Below are positions 35,205-43,159 of a stretch of DNA of 64,000 bases, one piece after another; position 1 is the stretch's first letter, and each line of letters begins with the position of its first letter. The notes below the pieces were generated by a model. It made no database searches. It saw only the letters and a program-made list of their open reading frames with translations, and was not told the DNA's origin. The stretch spans positions 203,300-267,299 of the forward strand of contig NZ_JAESIY010000006.1 in NCBI RefSeq assembly GCF_016757215.1. The letters are read 5' to 3'. The position numbers were made by a program, and so were the translations under genes. Origin of the DNA: Fulvivirga sediminis. GTDB lineage: Bacteria > Bacteroidota > Bacteroidia > Cytophagales > Cyclobacteriaceae.

Positions 35205-36525
35205 AGTTGAAAAAATATCTATTGTAGGTGCCGGCTTAGTAGGCAGTCTAATGTCCGTATACCTGGCCAAAAGAGGCTATAAAGTTTCATTATTCGAAAG
35301 CAGGCCTGACCTTAGAAAAGCAGATATTTCTGCTGGAAGATCCATCAACCTGGCTCTTAGTAATAGAGGCTGGCTACCGCTACAGGAGGTGGGCTTAAAA
35401 GAAAAAGCAGAAAAGCTGACCATTCCTATGAAAGGCAGAATGATGCACAATGAGAAAGGAGAGTTAACTTTTCAACCTTATGGAAAAAGCGGACAAGCCA
35501 TTTACTCTATCTCTAGAAGTGGATTAAACTCATTATTGCTAGATGCTGCAGAAGCCACTGGCGTTGAAGTATTCTTCAACCAAAAATGTAAGGAAGTAGA
35601 CTTAAATAACAACATTCTTCTCTTGAATGATAAAAAGATATCTTCTGACATTATAATTGGTGCAGATGGTGCCTTTTCTGTTATCAGGCAAGCAATGGAG
35701 CACACTTCCCGCTTCAATTATTCACAGCAGTATTTGGAACATGGCTATAAAGAGCTATCGATTCCTCCCTCATCAACCAATGATTTTAAAATAGATAAAA
35801 ATTCATTACACATATGGCCTAGAGGAAATTTTATGCTAATCGCCCTCCCTAATCTGGATGGCAGCTTTACCTGTACGCTATTCTTCCCTTTTGAAGGCGA
35901 CCAGTCCTTTGATCAGCTGCACTCTGACGAGGCCATTATAAATTTCTTTAAGAAAGAATTCCCTGATGCTTATGAACTGATGCCTGACCTGTTGAATGAT
36001 TTTCACAGCAACCCTACTTCTGCGCTAGTCACGGTAAGATCCTCTCCATGGTATAAAAATCGTTCATTATTGATTGGAGATGCAGCACATGCCATAGTTC
36101 CTTTTTATGGTCAGGGCATGAACTGCGGTTTTGAAGATTGTAGAGTTTTAAATGATTTACTTACCCAATTTGAAGATAATTGGGATTTAGCTCTTCCTGA
36201 ATATAGCCAAATGAGAACTCCTGATGCCAATGCTATTTCAGATCTGGCCCTCAAGAATTTCATCGAAATGCGAGATCATGTAGCAGATAACGATTTTCTT
36301 CTACGTAAAAAAATAGAAGCAAAACTGAATGAGCTATATCCAGAAAAATGGATTCCTATTTATTCCATGGTCACTTTCAACGAAAACATCAGATATTCTA
36401 AAGCAGCGGCATTGGGTAAGCTTCAGGCCTCTATTATGGATAAAGTGATGGCTTCCCCTAATCTTGAAAGCCAATGGGAGCACCTCGATTTTGAATCAAT
36501 AATCAACCAACTACCTTCTATGTAG
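35197..36525 (+). CDS. kmo: Kynurenine 3-monooxygenase
   Basis: The 442-residue flavoprotein has the FAD motif ISIVGAGLVGSLMSVYLAKRG (8-28), the family signature AGRSINLALSNRGW, IIGADGAFSVIR, YKELSIPP and IGDAAHAIVPFYGQGMNCGFEDC. It hydroxylates L-kynurenine to 3-hydroxykynurenine with NADPH and O2, supplying kynureninase and the dioxygenase of the same operon. The upstream steps (tryptophan dioxygenase, formamidase) are not in this cluster. Its stop overlaps the convergent MltF-like gene by 8 bases. Confidence 0.96.
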   Translation: MNKVEKISIVGAGLVGSLMSVYLAKRGYKVSLFESRPDLRKADISAGRSINLALSNRGWLPLQEVGLKEKAEKLTIPMKGRMMHNEKGELTFQPYGKSGQAIYSISRSGLNSLLLDAAEATGVEVFFNQKCKEVDLNNNILLLNDKKISSDIIIGADGAFSVIRQAMEHTSRFNYSQQYLEHGYKELSIPPSSTNDFKIDKNSLHIWPRGNFMLIALPNLDGSFTCTLFFPFEGDQSFDQLHSDEAIINFFKKEFPDAYELMPDLLNDFHSNPTSALVTVRSSPWYKNRSLLIGDAAHAIVPFYGQGMNCGFEDCRVLNDLLTQFEDNWDLALPEYSQMRTPDANAISDLALKNFIEMRDHVADNDFLLRKKIEAKLNELYPEKWIPIYSMVTFNENIRYSKAAALGKLQASIMDKVMASPNLESQWEHLDFESIINQLPSM

Positions 36526-37990
36526 ATATCAGCTGCCTATATTGTTGATACCTGCTTAAGATTTCCTTCACATAATTGACAGGTTCTTCACCACGGCAAT
36601 AACCAGACTTAACAACAGGGTCACGAAAAAACTCTGGCTTAGACTTCATTAAAAGGAAATACTCCACATTATGGTCCCAGGTAACCGGATCTCGGCCATA
36701 CTTCTTAGCTAATTCGCGTGCATCTACCACATGGCCCAGACCAACATTATAACTGGCTAGCACAAATTTGATTCTCTCATCGGCATCCTTAATGGTTTTA
36801 GACCATAGGTCATCTAAAAATCTGAGTAAATGCACTCCAGCCATAATATTATCTATCGGGTCAGTTAAATCTGTAGCGCCATACCTCTCTCCCGTTTCGG
36901 GTACTATCTGCATAAGACCTATAGCCCCAGCCCAAGATTCTGCATTAGGATCAAAATGTGACTCCTGATATATCTGAGCTGCCAATAATTGCCAATCCCA
37001 CCCAATGCTATCTGCTGCTACTTTTATAATATCATCATAAATGCTGATTTTCTCTCCTCCCATAGAAGAATAGCTACTTTTAGCTCGAATTAACGAAGCT
37101 CTGGGACTTTTAAAATACTTATTATAAATAATATTGAAAGTAGGCTTCCTTTTTATTTGAGCTATCCAATCATTTAAAGAAGTAAGTAGCTCATCAGAAT
37201 TTTTACGCACGGCCCAGGCAATCTGCTGAGGAAAACTAATAGCCGTTCTCACATCCAAAATAGGATAATAAGAAGCATTTACAAGGGCCACCGTTTCATC
37301 AGAAATGGTATAATCTATTTCTGAAAAGGCTACTTCTCTGATCAACTCCTCTGCTTCAGCACTGTCTTGTTCTTCAATAATTAGCACATCTCCACCTATT
37401 TCATCAGAAAGATTCTGCAGCCTATCTACAAAAGATGAGCTCTTACGCACGTTTACCTCCTTACCTATAAGATCTACCTGATTTCTGATAAGCTTTTTAT
37501 CGATCTCTTCACGGGTCATCCTCCTCCAATTTCTAGGCTTGCGCTGTACCAGCACCTGCCGGGTACTATAATGACTATGAGTGAAATCAACTATTTCTTT
37601 TCTAGCCCTGGTTATAGCCAAAGAGTAAGCAATGATATCTCCTTCTCCATTATTAAGCATTTCAAATGCCTCATCTATACTGGGTGTAACTTTTATTTCA
37701 AGTGTTACCCCTATTTGTTTAGCATAGAGAGAAAGTAAATCATATTCATACCCCATAGGGCGGCCTCTGTATAGAAAATAGCCTGTTGAGCTATTATCCA
37801 CAATAGCTATAATAGAGCCTCTTTTCCTAATTTCTTCAAGATCAAAATCAACTGGTCTAACAGTCGGAATCTCTTCTTCTTCCGGTTCATTACTTTCATT
37901 TGTAGTTTGATGGCACCCTGCCATAAACACTAGTATGAACACAAAATAGAAATAATTTAGAGGCCTTTTTTTGTAAAATAATAAAGCCAT
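36518..37990 (-). CDS. mltF: MltF-like lytic transglycosylase lipoprotein
   Basis: The 490-residue protein has a lipobox near FVFMAGC. A periplasmic solute-binding (SBP family 3) domain follows (about 50-295: RGSIIAIVDNSSTGYFLYRG, GYEYDLLSLYAKQIGV, GEGDIIAYSLAITRARKEIVDFT). The C-terminal SLT domain (about 315-490) has AAQIYQESHFDPNAESWAGAIGLMQI with catalytic Glu343 and LASYNVGLGHV. It cleaves peptidoglycan to anhydro-muropeptides, with the first domain acting as a regulator in characterised MltF. It is a single gene converging on kmo. Confidence 0.92.
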   Translation of the reverse strand: MALLFYKKRPLNYFYFVFILVFMAGCHQTTNESNEPEEEEIPTVRPVDFDLEEIRKRGSIIAIVDNSSTGYFLYRGRPMGYEYDLLSLYAKQIGVTLEIKVTPSIDEAFEMLNNGEGDIIAYSLAITRARKEIVDFTHSHYSTRQVLVQRKPRNWRRMTREEIDKKLIRNQVDLIGKEVNVRKSSSFVDRLQNLSDEIGGDVLIIEEQDSAEAEELIREVAFSEIDYTISDETVALVNASYYPILDVRTAISFPQQIAWAVRKNSDELLTSLNDWIAQIKRKPTFNIIYNKYFKSPRASLIRAKSSYSSMGGEKISIYDDIIKVAADSIGWDWQLLAAQIYQESHFDPNAESWAGAIGLMQIVPETGERYGATDLTDPIDNIMAGVHLLRFLDDLWSKTIKDADERIKFVLASYNVGLGHVVDARELAKKYGRDPVTWDHNVEYFLLMKSKPEFFRDPVVKSGYCRGEEPVNYVKEILSRYQQYRQLIST

Positions 37991-38085
37991 AATCTATGAA
38001 AATAATCATAATTTTGGCTTTGCAAAAGAATTTTCGCAATTGAGATTAATAATTTTAAATATTTAATCATTTTACATAATTAATC

Positions 38086-38391
38086 ATGGTTCTTTATAAC
38101 GTAACTATAGGTATTGACAGCGATGTAGAGCAAGAGTGGCTATCATGGATGAAGGCAACTTATATTCCAAAGGTAATGGCGACAGGTTTGTTTAAAGATT
38201 GCCAGATTTATAAAGTTTTGGGTCAAGACGAAGAAGCCAGTGTTTCTTACTCTTTTCAATACTTTACAGAAAGTGTAGATAAGGTGGTCGATTATTTAGA
38301 TAATCATGCTCCTTCTATAGTTCAACTGTTACACAAAAACTACAAAGATAAACACGTAGCATTCAGGACGTTACTACAACAAGTTGATTAA
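38086..38391 (+). CDS. DUF4286 family protein
   Basis: The 101-residue protein, LYNVTIGIDSDVEQEWLSWMKATYIPKV, SVSYSFQYF and FRTLLQQV, matches the small DUF4286 family of Bacteroidota, with a ferredoxin-like alpha/beta pattern. Function is unknown. TAATTTTG at 38009-38016 fits a -7 element 70 bases upstream. It stands between the MltF gene (divergent) and the SiaC-like gene. Confidence 0.75.
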   Translation: MVLYNVTIGIDSDVEQEWLSWMKATYIPKVMATGLFKDCQIYKVLGQDEEASVSYSFQYFTESVDKVVDYLDNHAPSIVQLLHKNYKDKHVAFRTLLQQVD

Positions 38392-38451
38392 TTCTTCTGA
38401 TTTAAGTATATAAAAAATACTTACTTTCAAATGAATTTTACAATTTCTTCC

Positions 38452-38459
38452 TACTTTTG
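38452..38459 (+). promoter_or_regulatory. Candidate -7 element touching the SiaC-like start
   Basis: TACTTTTG fits TAnnTTTG and ends only 4 bases before the ATG at 38464; TTTC 22 bases upstream is a partial -33 element. If used, the transcript would be leaderless or nearly so. Confidence 0.35.
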
Positions 38460-38463
38460 TTTC

Positions 38464-38841
38464 ATGAATGCATTATACCTAGAATCAACCGAAGACAGTC
38501 CGAAAGTTTTTCTGGACTACTCTTCAGGCAAGTTATCTATAGTAGGCAGATCATTCATGGAAGACACGGCCCCCTTTCATCAGGCTATAATAGGGTGGCT
38601 AAGAACCTATTTCCAAAGTCCTCAGAAAGAGACCTTTCTAGACTTAGAAATGGAGTATCTCAATACTTCTTCCACAAAAATGCTCTTGGATATTCTATTT
38701 GAGCTCAACAAATTCTTCATTTTCGGCAACCAGATCATGGTAAGGTGGAAATATGATCCTGAAGATGAAGACATGGCAGAGCTAGGCAAAGAGATTGCCG
38801 ACATGGTAGATGTTCCTTTTGAGCACATCGTTTATAGTTGA
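38464..38841 (+). CDS. SiaC-like (DUF1987) regulatory phosphoprotein
   Basis: The start is set at ATG 38464 (MNALYLESTEDSPKVFLD); an upstream ATG at 38431 adds 11 residues unlike the family. The 125-residue protein has DYSSGKLSIVGRSFMEDTAPFHQ, LDLEMEYLNTSSTKMLLDIL and VRWKYDPEDEDMAELG, all typical of SiaC, the target of the SiaA phosphatase and SiaB kinase, which controls a diguanylate cyclase in Pseudomonas. The Thr/Ser run in NTSSTK is the likely phosphorylation site. No siaA, siaB or cyclase gene is nearby, so its partners lie elsewhere. Confidence 0.85.
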   Translation: MNALYLESTEDSPKVFLDYSSGKLSIVGRSFMEDTAPFHQAIIGWLRTYFQSPQKETFLDLEMEYLNTSSTKMLLDILFELNKFFIFGNQIMVRWKYDPEDEDMAELGKEIADMVDVPFEHIVYS

Positions 38842-38845
38842 AATT

Positions 38846-39292
38846 TTAAAAATTTATGCTGCAGTTAATCCACTCAGAATCTAAATCTGCATCATAGTAT
38901 TTTTTGTAAAAATTAATGGCAGGTTCGTTCCAATCTAGAACCTGCCATACCATTCCTGTACATTTTTCTTCTTTTCCTTTGGCTATTACAGTATCAAAAA
39001 GCTTCTTGCCCAAGCCGTTACCTCTTTCACTTTCCGTAACTACAATATCTTCTAAATATATTCTCCTGCCTTTCCAGGTAGAATAACGATAATAATAGAT
39101 GGCTATACCTACAATATCACCTTTCTCAGACTCTGCTACAAATAACCCATAAGCTGGATTCGGGCCAAAGCCATCTCTTTCCATTTGCTCAACGGTATTT
39201 TCTACCTCTTCACCAGCCTTTTCATAAACAGCCAGCTCTTTTATTAGTGCCAATACCTGTGGCAGGTCTTCTATTCTCCCTTCTCTGATCAT
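38846..39292 (-). CDS. GNAT acetyltransferase resembling spermidine/spermine N-acetyltransferase
   Basis: The 148-residue protein has IREGRIEDLPQVLALIKELAVYEKA, VGIAIYYYRYSTWKGRRIYLEDIVV, the acetyl-CoA motif ERGNGLGKKLFD, and WNEPAINFYKKYYDAD. The order YYxxYSTWxGRxIYLED plus WNEPxINFYK closely follows eukaryotic-type SSAT, which acetylates polyamines or, in related members, other small amines. It starts 3 bases after the prolyl oligopeptidase gene, implying cotranscription, and converges on the SiaC-like gene. Substrate is inferred by resemblance only. Confidence 0.82.
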   Translation of the reverse strand: MIREGRIEDLPQVLALIKELAVYEKAGEEVENTVEQMERDGFGPNPAYGLFVAESEKGDIVGIAIYYYRYSTWKGRRIYLEDIVVTESERGNGLGKKLFDTVIAKGKEEKCTGMVWQVLDWNEPAINFYKKYYDADLDSEWINCSINF

Positions 39293-39295
39293 TAT

Positions 39296-41440
39296 TTATT
39301 CATTCTTGTTCTCAAACTGAGGAGTGTAACCCATATTATACCAAGCAAAAGCGTATTTATCTGCTTCCTCTTCTATAATTTTAGCTATTGGCTTTCCTGC
39401 TCCATGCCCCGCATCCGTTTCTATTCTTATCAATACAGGATTATCTCCAACTTGGTGTTTTTGAAGCTCAGCCGCAAATTTAAACGAATGCGCTGGCACC
39501 ACCCTATCATCATGATCAGCGGTAGTAACCATAGTAGCAGGGTACTCAACATTCTCCCTCACATTATGCACCGGACTGTAGCCATATAGGTACTCAAACA
39601 TTTCCTTTGAATCTTCGGCAGTACCATAATCATATGCCCAACCAGCTCCGGCGGTAAAGGTATGATACCTTAGCATATCCATTACACCTACTGCAGGAAA
39701 GGCCACTTTCGCCAAATCCGGACGTTGAGTCATGGTAGCCCCTACCAATAGTCCTCCATTAGAACCCCCAGATATCGCCAAATAATCATGAAAGGTATAT
39801 TTATTCTCTATTAAATATTCACCCGCAGCAATAAAGTCATCAAATACATTTTGCTTCTGCATTTTGGTACCTGCCTTATGCCACTCTTGTCCATACTCAC
39901 CTCCTCCCCTAAGGCTAGGCTGCGCATAAACCCCTCCATTTTCTAACCACACTATACGGCTAGTACTGAAAGAAGGTGTAAGACTAACATTGAACCCCCC
40001 ATAAGCATATAAGTAAGTTGGATTTTTACCATCTAGTTCTAGCCCTTTTTTATGAACTATAAACATAGGCACTTTCGTACCATCTTTACTATTATAAAAA
40101 ACCTGCTTGGTCTCATAATCCTCTGGATTAAAATCCACATTAGCCTGCTGATATAAGGTTGATTTACCTGATGCTATATCATATTTAAAAATAGTAGAAG
40201 GGTAAGTAAATGAGGTAAAAGTGTAATAGAGTTCCTTGTCTTCTGCTTTACCTTCAAAACCATAGGCAGAACCAATGCCTGGCAGCTCAATCTCATGTTC
40301 AAAATTCCCATGAAGATCATATTGTTTCACCGCTGTTTTAGCATCTATCATATAATCAGCAAATATTTTCCCTCCAGCACTGCCAGCTGATAGCACATTT
40401 TCTGTTTCAGGAATCAGATCTTTCCAGTAATCCGGTGTCGGATTAGCAATATCCGCTTCAACTAACTTACCGTTTGGTGCATGTAGATTAGTACTTATAA
40501 TCAGTCGATCTCCGTCATTAAGTAATACAGATTGTTCACTATCATAGCCCTCAACAATAGGTTGAATTTCACTATCGGGCTTACTCAAATCTTTTATGTA
40601 AAGTTCATTGCCACTGGTCCTTTCAGCAGCACTAATGACAAGAAACCTTTGATCTTCAGTAAGGTAAGCCCCAATATACCTTCTTGGTGTCTGCTCACCT
40701 CCAAAAATTAGTTCATCATCAGCTTGAGGGGTTCCTATTTTATGATAATACAATTTATGAAGCTGGGTTTTACCTGATAATGTAGAGCCTTCTTTCGGCT
40801 TATCATAACTACTGTAGTAAAACCCCTCCGTCCCTTTCCAGGCTATTCCGCTAAATTTAATATCCTTAAGAGTGTCCCCTACCTGCTCTTTAGTTTCAGC
40901 ATTTAAAACTATGGCCTTTCTCCAATCAGAACCTCCTTCAGAAATGAGATACCCAAACAGAGACCCATCTTTAGTAAAAGAAGCACCTGCTAAAGAAATA
41001 GTGCCATCTTCAGTAAATTTGTTAGGATCTAAAAAAACCTCTGCTTCACCGTCTTCACCCTTTTTTCTATAAAGCACATTCTGATTTTGCAGGCCGTCAT
41101 TTTTATAGAAATAGTAATAATCTCCATGTTTAGCAGGAGCGAAAACCCTTTCATAATTAAAAAGCTCTTCCAACCTGCCTTTTATATCTTCTTTAAAAGG
41201 GATTTTATTCAGATAGCCAAAAGTGACCTCGTTTTCTGCTTTCACCCAACTCTTGGTAGCTTCAGATTGATCATCTTCTAACCATCGGTAAGGATCTGGT
41301 ACGTTCTCTCCAAAATAGTTATCTACAGTATCTACCGTTGCAGTTTCAGGATAAGTTAATTTGTTATCTTCCACCTCTTTCTTCTTTTTACAGGATATAA
41401 TTAATAATGGTAGGAATAAAAAAACTGATAGATGTTTCAT
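39296..41440 (-). CDS. Prolyl oligopeptidase family lipoprotein
   Basis: The start is set at ATG 41440, giving a proper lipoprotein signal (MKHLSVFLFLPLLIISC, Cys17); in-frame ATGs at 41446 and 41491 give less typical leaders. The 714-residue protein has the S9A layout: PYRWLEDDQSEATKSWVKAEN, a seven-bladed propeller, then the hydrolase domain with YAYGGFN, SLRGGGEYGQEWHKAG, AISGGSNGGLLVG (nucleophile Ser560), ADHDDRVVPAHSFKFAAEL (Asp) and DAGHGAG (His). It cleaves short peptides after proline, in the periplasm or at the surface. It is followed by the SSAT-like gene. Confidence 0.95.
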   Translation of the reverse strand: MKHLSVFLFLPLLIISCKKKKEVEDNKLTYPETATVDTVDNYFGENVPDPYRWLEDDQSEATKSWVKAENEVTFGYLNKIPFKEDIKGRLEELFNYERVFAPAKHGDYYYFYKNDGLQNQNVLYRKKGEDGEAEVFLDPNKFTEDGTISLAGASFTKDGSLFGYLISEGGSDWRKAIVLNAETKEQVGDTLKDIKFSGIAWKGTEGFYYSSYDKPKEGSTLSGKTQLHKLYYHKIGTPQADDELIFGGEQTPRRYIGAYLTEDQRFLVISAAERTSGNELYIKDLSKPDSEIQPIVEGYDSEQSVLLNDGDRLIISTNLHAPNGKLVEADIANPTPDYWKDLIPETENVLSAGSAGGKIFADYMIDAKTAVKQYDLHGNFEHEIELPGIGSAYGFEGKAEDKELYYTFTSFTYPSTIFKYDIASGKSTLYQQANVDFNPEDYETKQVFYNSKDGTKVPMFIVHKKGLELDGKNPTYLYAYGGFNVSLTPSFSTSRIVWLENGGVYAQPSLRGGGEYGQEWHKAGTKMQKQNVFDDFIAAGEYLIENKYTFHDYLAISGGSNGGLLVGATMTQRPDLAKVAFPAVGVMDMLRYHTFTAGAGWAYDYGTAEDSKEMFEYLYGYSPVHNVRENVEYPATMVTTADHDDRVVPAHSFKFAAELQKHQVGDNPVLIRIETDAGHGAGKPIAKIIEEEADKYAFAWYNMGYTPQFENKNE

Positions 41441-41506
41441 GTTCATAGTCAACTTGGAATTGAACCTAAATTTAGAACAAGTAAAAAACATCTACCAGTA
41501 AAAATT

Positions 41507-41532
41507 GATGGATGGCGAATTCCCCCTCCATC
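41507..41532 (-). terminator. Probable terminator after serS
   Basis: On the minus strand GATGGAGGG pairs with CCATCCATC (one mismatch) and is followed by AATTTTTAC, 15 bases after the serS stop. Confidence 0.5.
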
Positions 41533-41546
41533 TTAAGTATTATAAA

Positions 41547-42821
41547 TTAGTTAATTGAATCAAAACCAGTGTAAGGCACTAATACCTCTGGAATTTTAAT
41601 TCCATCTTCAGTCTGATTGTTTTCTAAAATAGCCGCTAAAATTCTAGGTAAAGCTAATGCACTACCATTTAGAGTATGCAAAAAGAAGCTCTTATTATCT
41701 TTCCCTTTACATCTCAACTTAAGCCTATTGGCCTGATAAGTCTCAAAGTTACTTACAGAACTTACCTCCAGCCATTTTTGCTGCGCAGCAGAGAACACTT
41801 CCATATCAAATGTCTGAGCAGAAGTAAATGATAAATCTGCTCCACACAAATTAAGCACACGGTATGGCAGATTAAGGCTTTCTAACAGACCTTTTACATG
41901 ATTACACATTCTTTCAAGAGCTGCGTAAGAGTCATCAGGATGATGAATTTCAACAATTTCCACCTTATCAAACTGATGAAGTCTATTCAAACCACGCACA
42001 TGAGCCCCCCATGAGCCGGCTTCTCTTCTGAAGCAAGGTGTAAAACCAACATGCTTAATAGGTAAATCATCACTATTAACTATTACATCTCTGTACATAT
42101 TAGTAATAGGCACTTCTGCTGTAGGTATTAAGTAGAAATTCTCTTCTCTCACGAAGTACATCTGACCATCCTTATCCGGAAGCTGACCAGTACCATATCC
42201 ACTTTCTTCATTGATAAGAATTGGAGGTTGCACTTCCATATAACCTGCTTCCACCGCTTTATCTAGAAAATAGTTAACCAAAGAGCGCTGCAAACGAGCT
42301 CCTTTGCCTCTATATACAGGAAAGCCTGCTCCGGTTATTTTATTTCCCAGCTCAAAATCAATGATATCATACTTCTTTATGAGCTCCCAATGAGGCAATG
42401 CTCCTTCAAAAAGTTCAGGCACATCTCCATGTTGCTCTACCGTAACGTTATCATTTTCTCCGGCCCCCTCAGGCACGTCGTTATTAGGAACATTAGGTAT
42501 TTTATATAACAAAGCCTTTAAATCGCTTTCATACTGTGTAAGCCTCTCTCCATGGTCCTTAACCTGTACTTTTAGGTCCGCCGTTTTTTGTTTTATTTCT
42601 TCAGCCTCATCCTTCTTGCCGGCTTTCATAAGAGTACCTATTTCCTTGGAAAGCGCGTTTGATTCCGACTGAGCTTCGTCATGTTTCTGCTGTGTAGACT
42701 TTCTTAAGTCATCAAGTTCTAACACTTCATTAATGACATCTTCTGCGTTTGCAAACTTTCTTTTTCCGAGACCAGCAATTACTTGGTCCTTATTTTCCCG
42801 AATATAGGTTACCTGTAGCAT
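41547..42821 (-). CDS. serS: Seryl-tRNA synthetase
   Basis: The 424-residue, full-length class II synthetase has an N-terminal coiled-coil arm (about 28-105, KSTQQKHDEAQSESNALSKEIG), motif 1 region GARLQRSLVNYFLDKAVEAGY, TAEVPITNMYRDVIV, motif 2 FTPCFRREAGSWGAHVRGLNRLHQFDKVE, and motif 3 NGSALALPRILAAILE. It charges tRNA-Ser. It is divergent from rho. Confidence 0.97.
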   Translation of the reverse strand: MLQVTYIRENKDQVIAGLGKRKFANAEDVINEVLELDDLRKSTQQKHDEAQSESNALSKEIGTLMKAGKKDEAEEIKQKTADLKVQVKDHGERLTQYESDLKALLYKIPNVPNNDVPEGAGENDNVTVEQHGDVPELFEGALPHWELIKKYDIIDFELGNKITGAGFPVYRGKGARLQRSLVNYFLDKAVEAGYMEVQPPILINEESGYGTGQLPDKDGQMYFVREENFYLIPTAEVPITNMYRDVIVNSDDLPIKHVGFTPCFRREAGSWGAHVRGLNRLHQFDKVEIVEIHHPDDSYAALERMCNHVKGLLESLNLPYRVLNLCGADLSFTSAQTFDMEVFSAAQQKWLEVSSVSNFETYQANRLKLRCKGKDNKSFFLHTLNGSALALPRILAAILENNQTEDGIKIPEVLVPYTGFDSIN

Positions 42822-43159
42822 AATATTATATTAAAAACAGTGGCAAAAATAAGGGATTTTCAAAGTAAAAACGCACTTTTTCTCTTCAAGAATAATTATT
42901 TAGTGATAAAAATTTGACAATTGAGCGCGGTTAGTATAATATTGCATTATCAAAGATAACTTTAAAGAAGCTTTAAAAGACATTCCGATTCATTAAAGCT
43001 TATTTTTTCTAACAACTCAATATACCATCTAGAAACAATCTTATAAGCTACTCAATAGCTACAGATTCACTTTAATCAAGTGTTCGTATTAAGATACAAC
43101 TCATGTTAATTGTTAAAATTTACCCATTTATTTTAAAAAGAATTCAGCACTAAGAATTT
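42822..43159. other. Divergent intergenic region serS / rho
   Basis: This 338-base AT-rich spacer has minus-strand TAnnTTTG matches at 42844-42851 (TATTTTTG) and 42951-42958 (TATCTTTG), either of which could serve serS. Neither has a good -33 partner. No clear rho promoter and no credible frame were found. Confidence 0.45.

Noticed and set aside
42844..42958. Two minus-strand TAnnTTTG matches before serS as firm promoters
   Set aside because: No -33 partner for either, and several chance matches to a six-base pattern are expected in AT-rich spacers of this total length.
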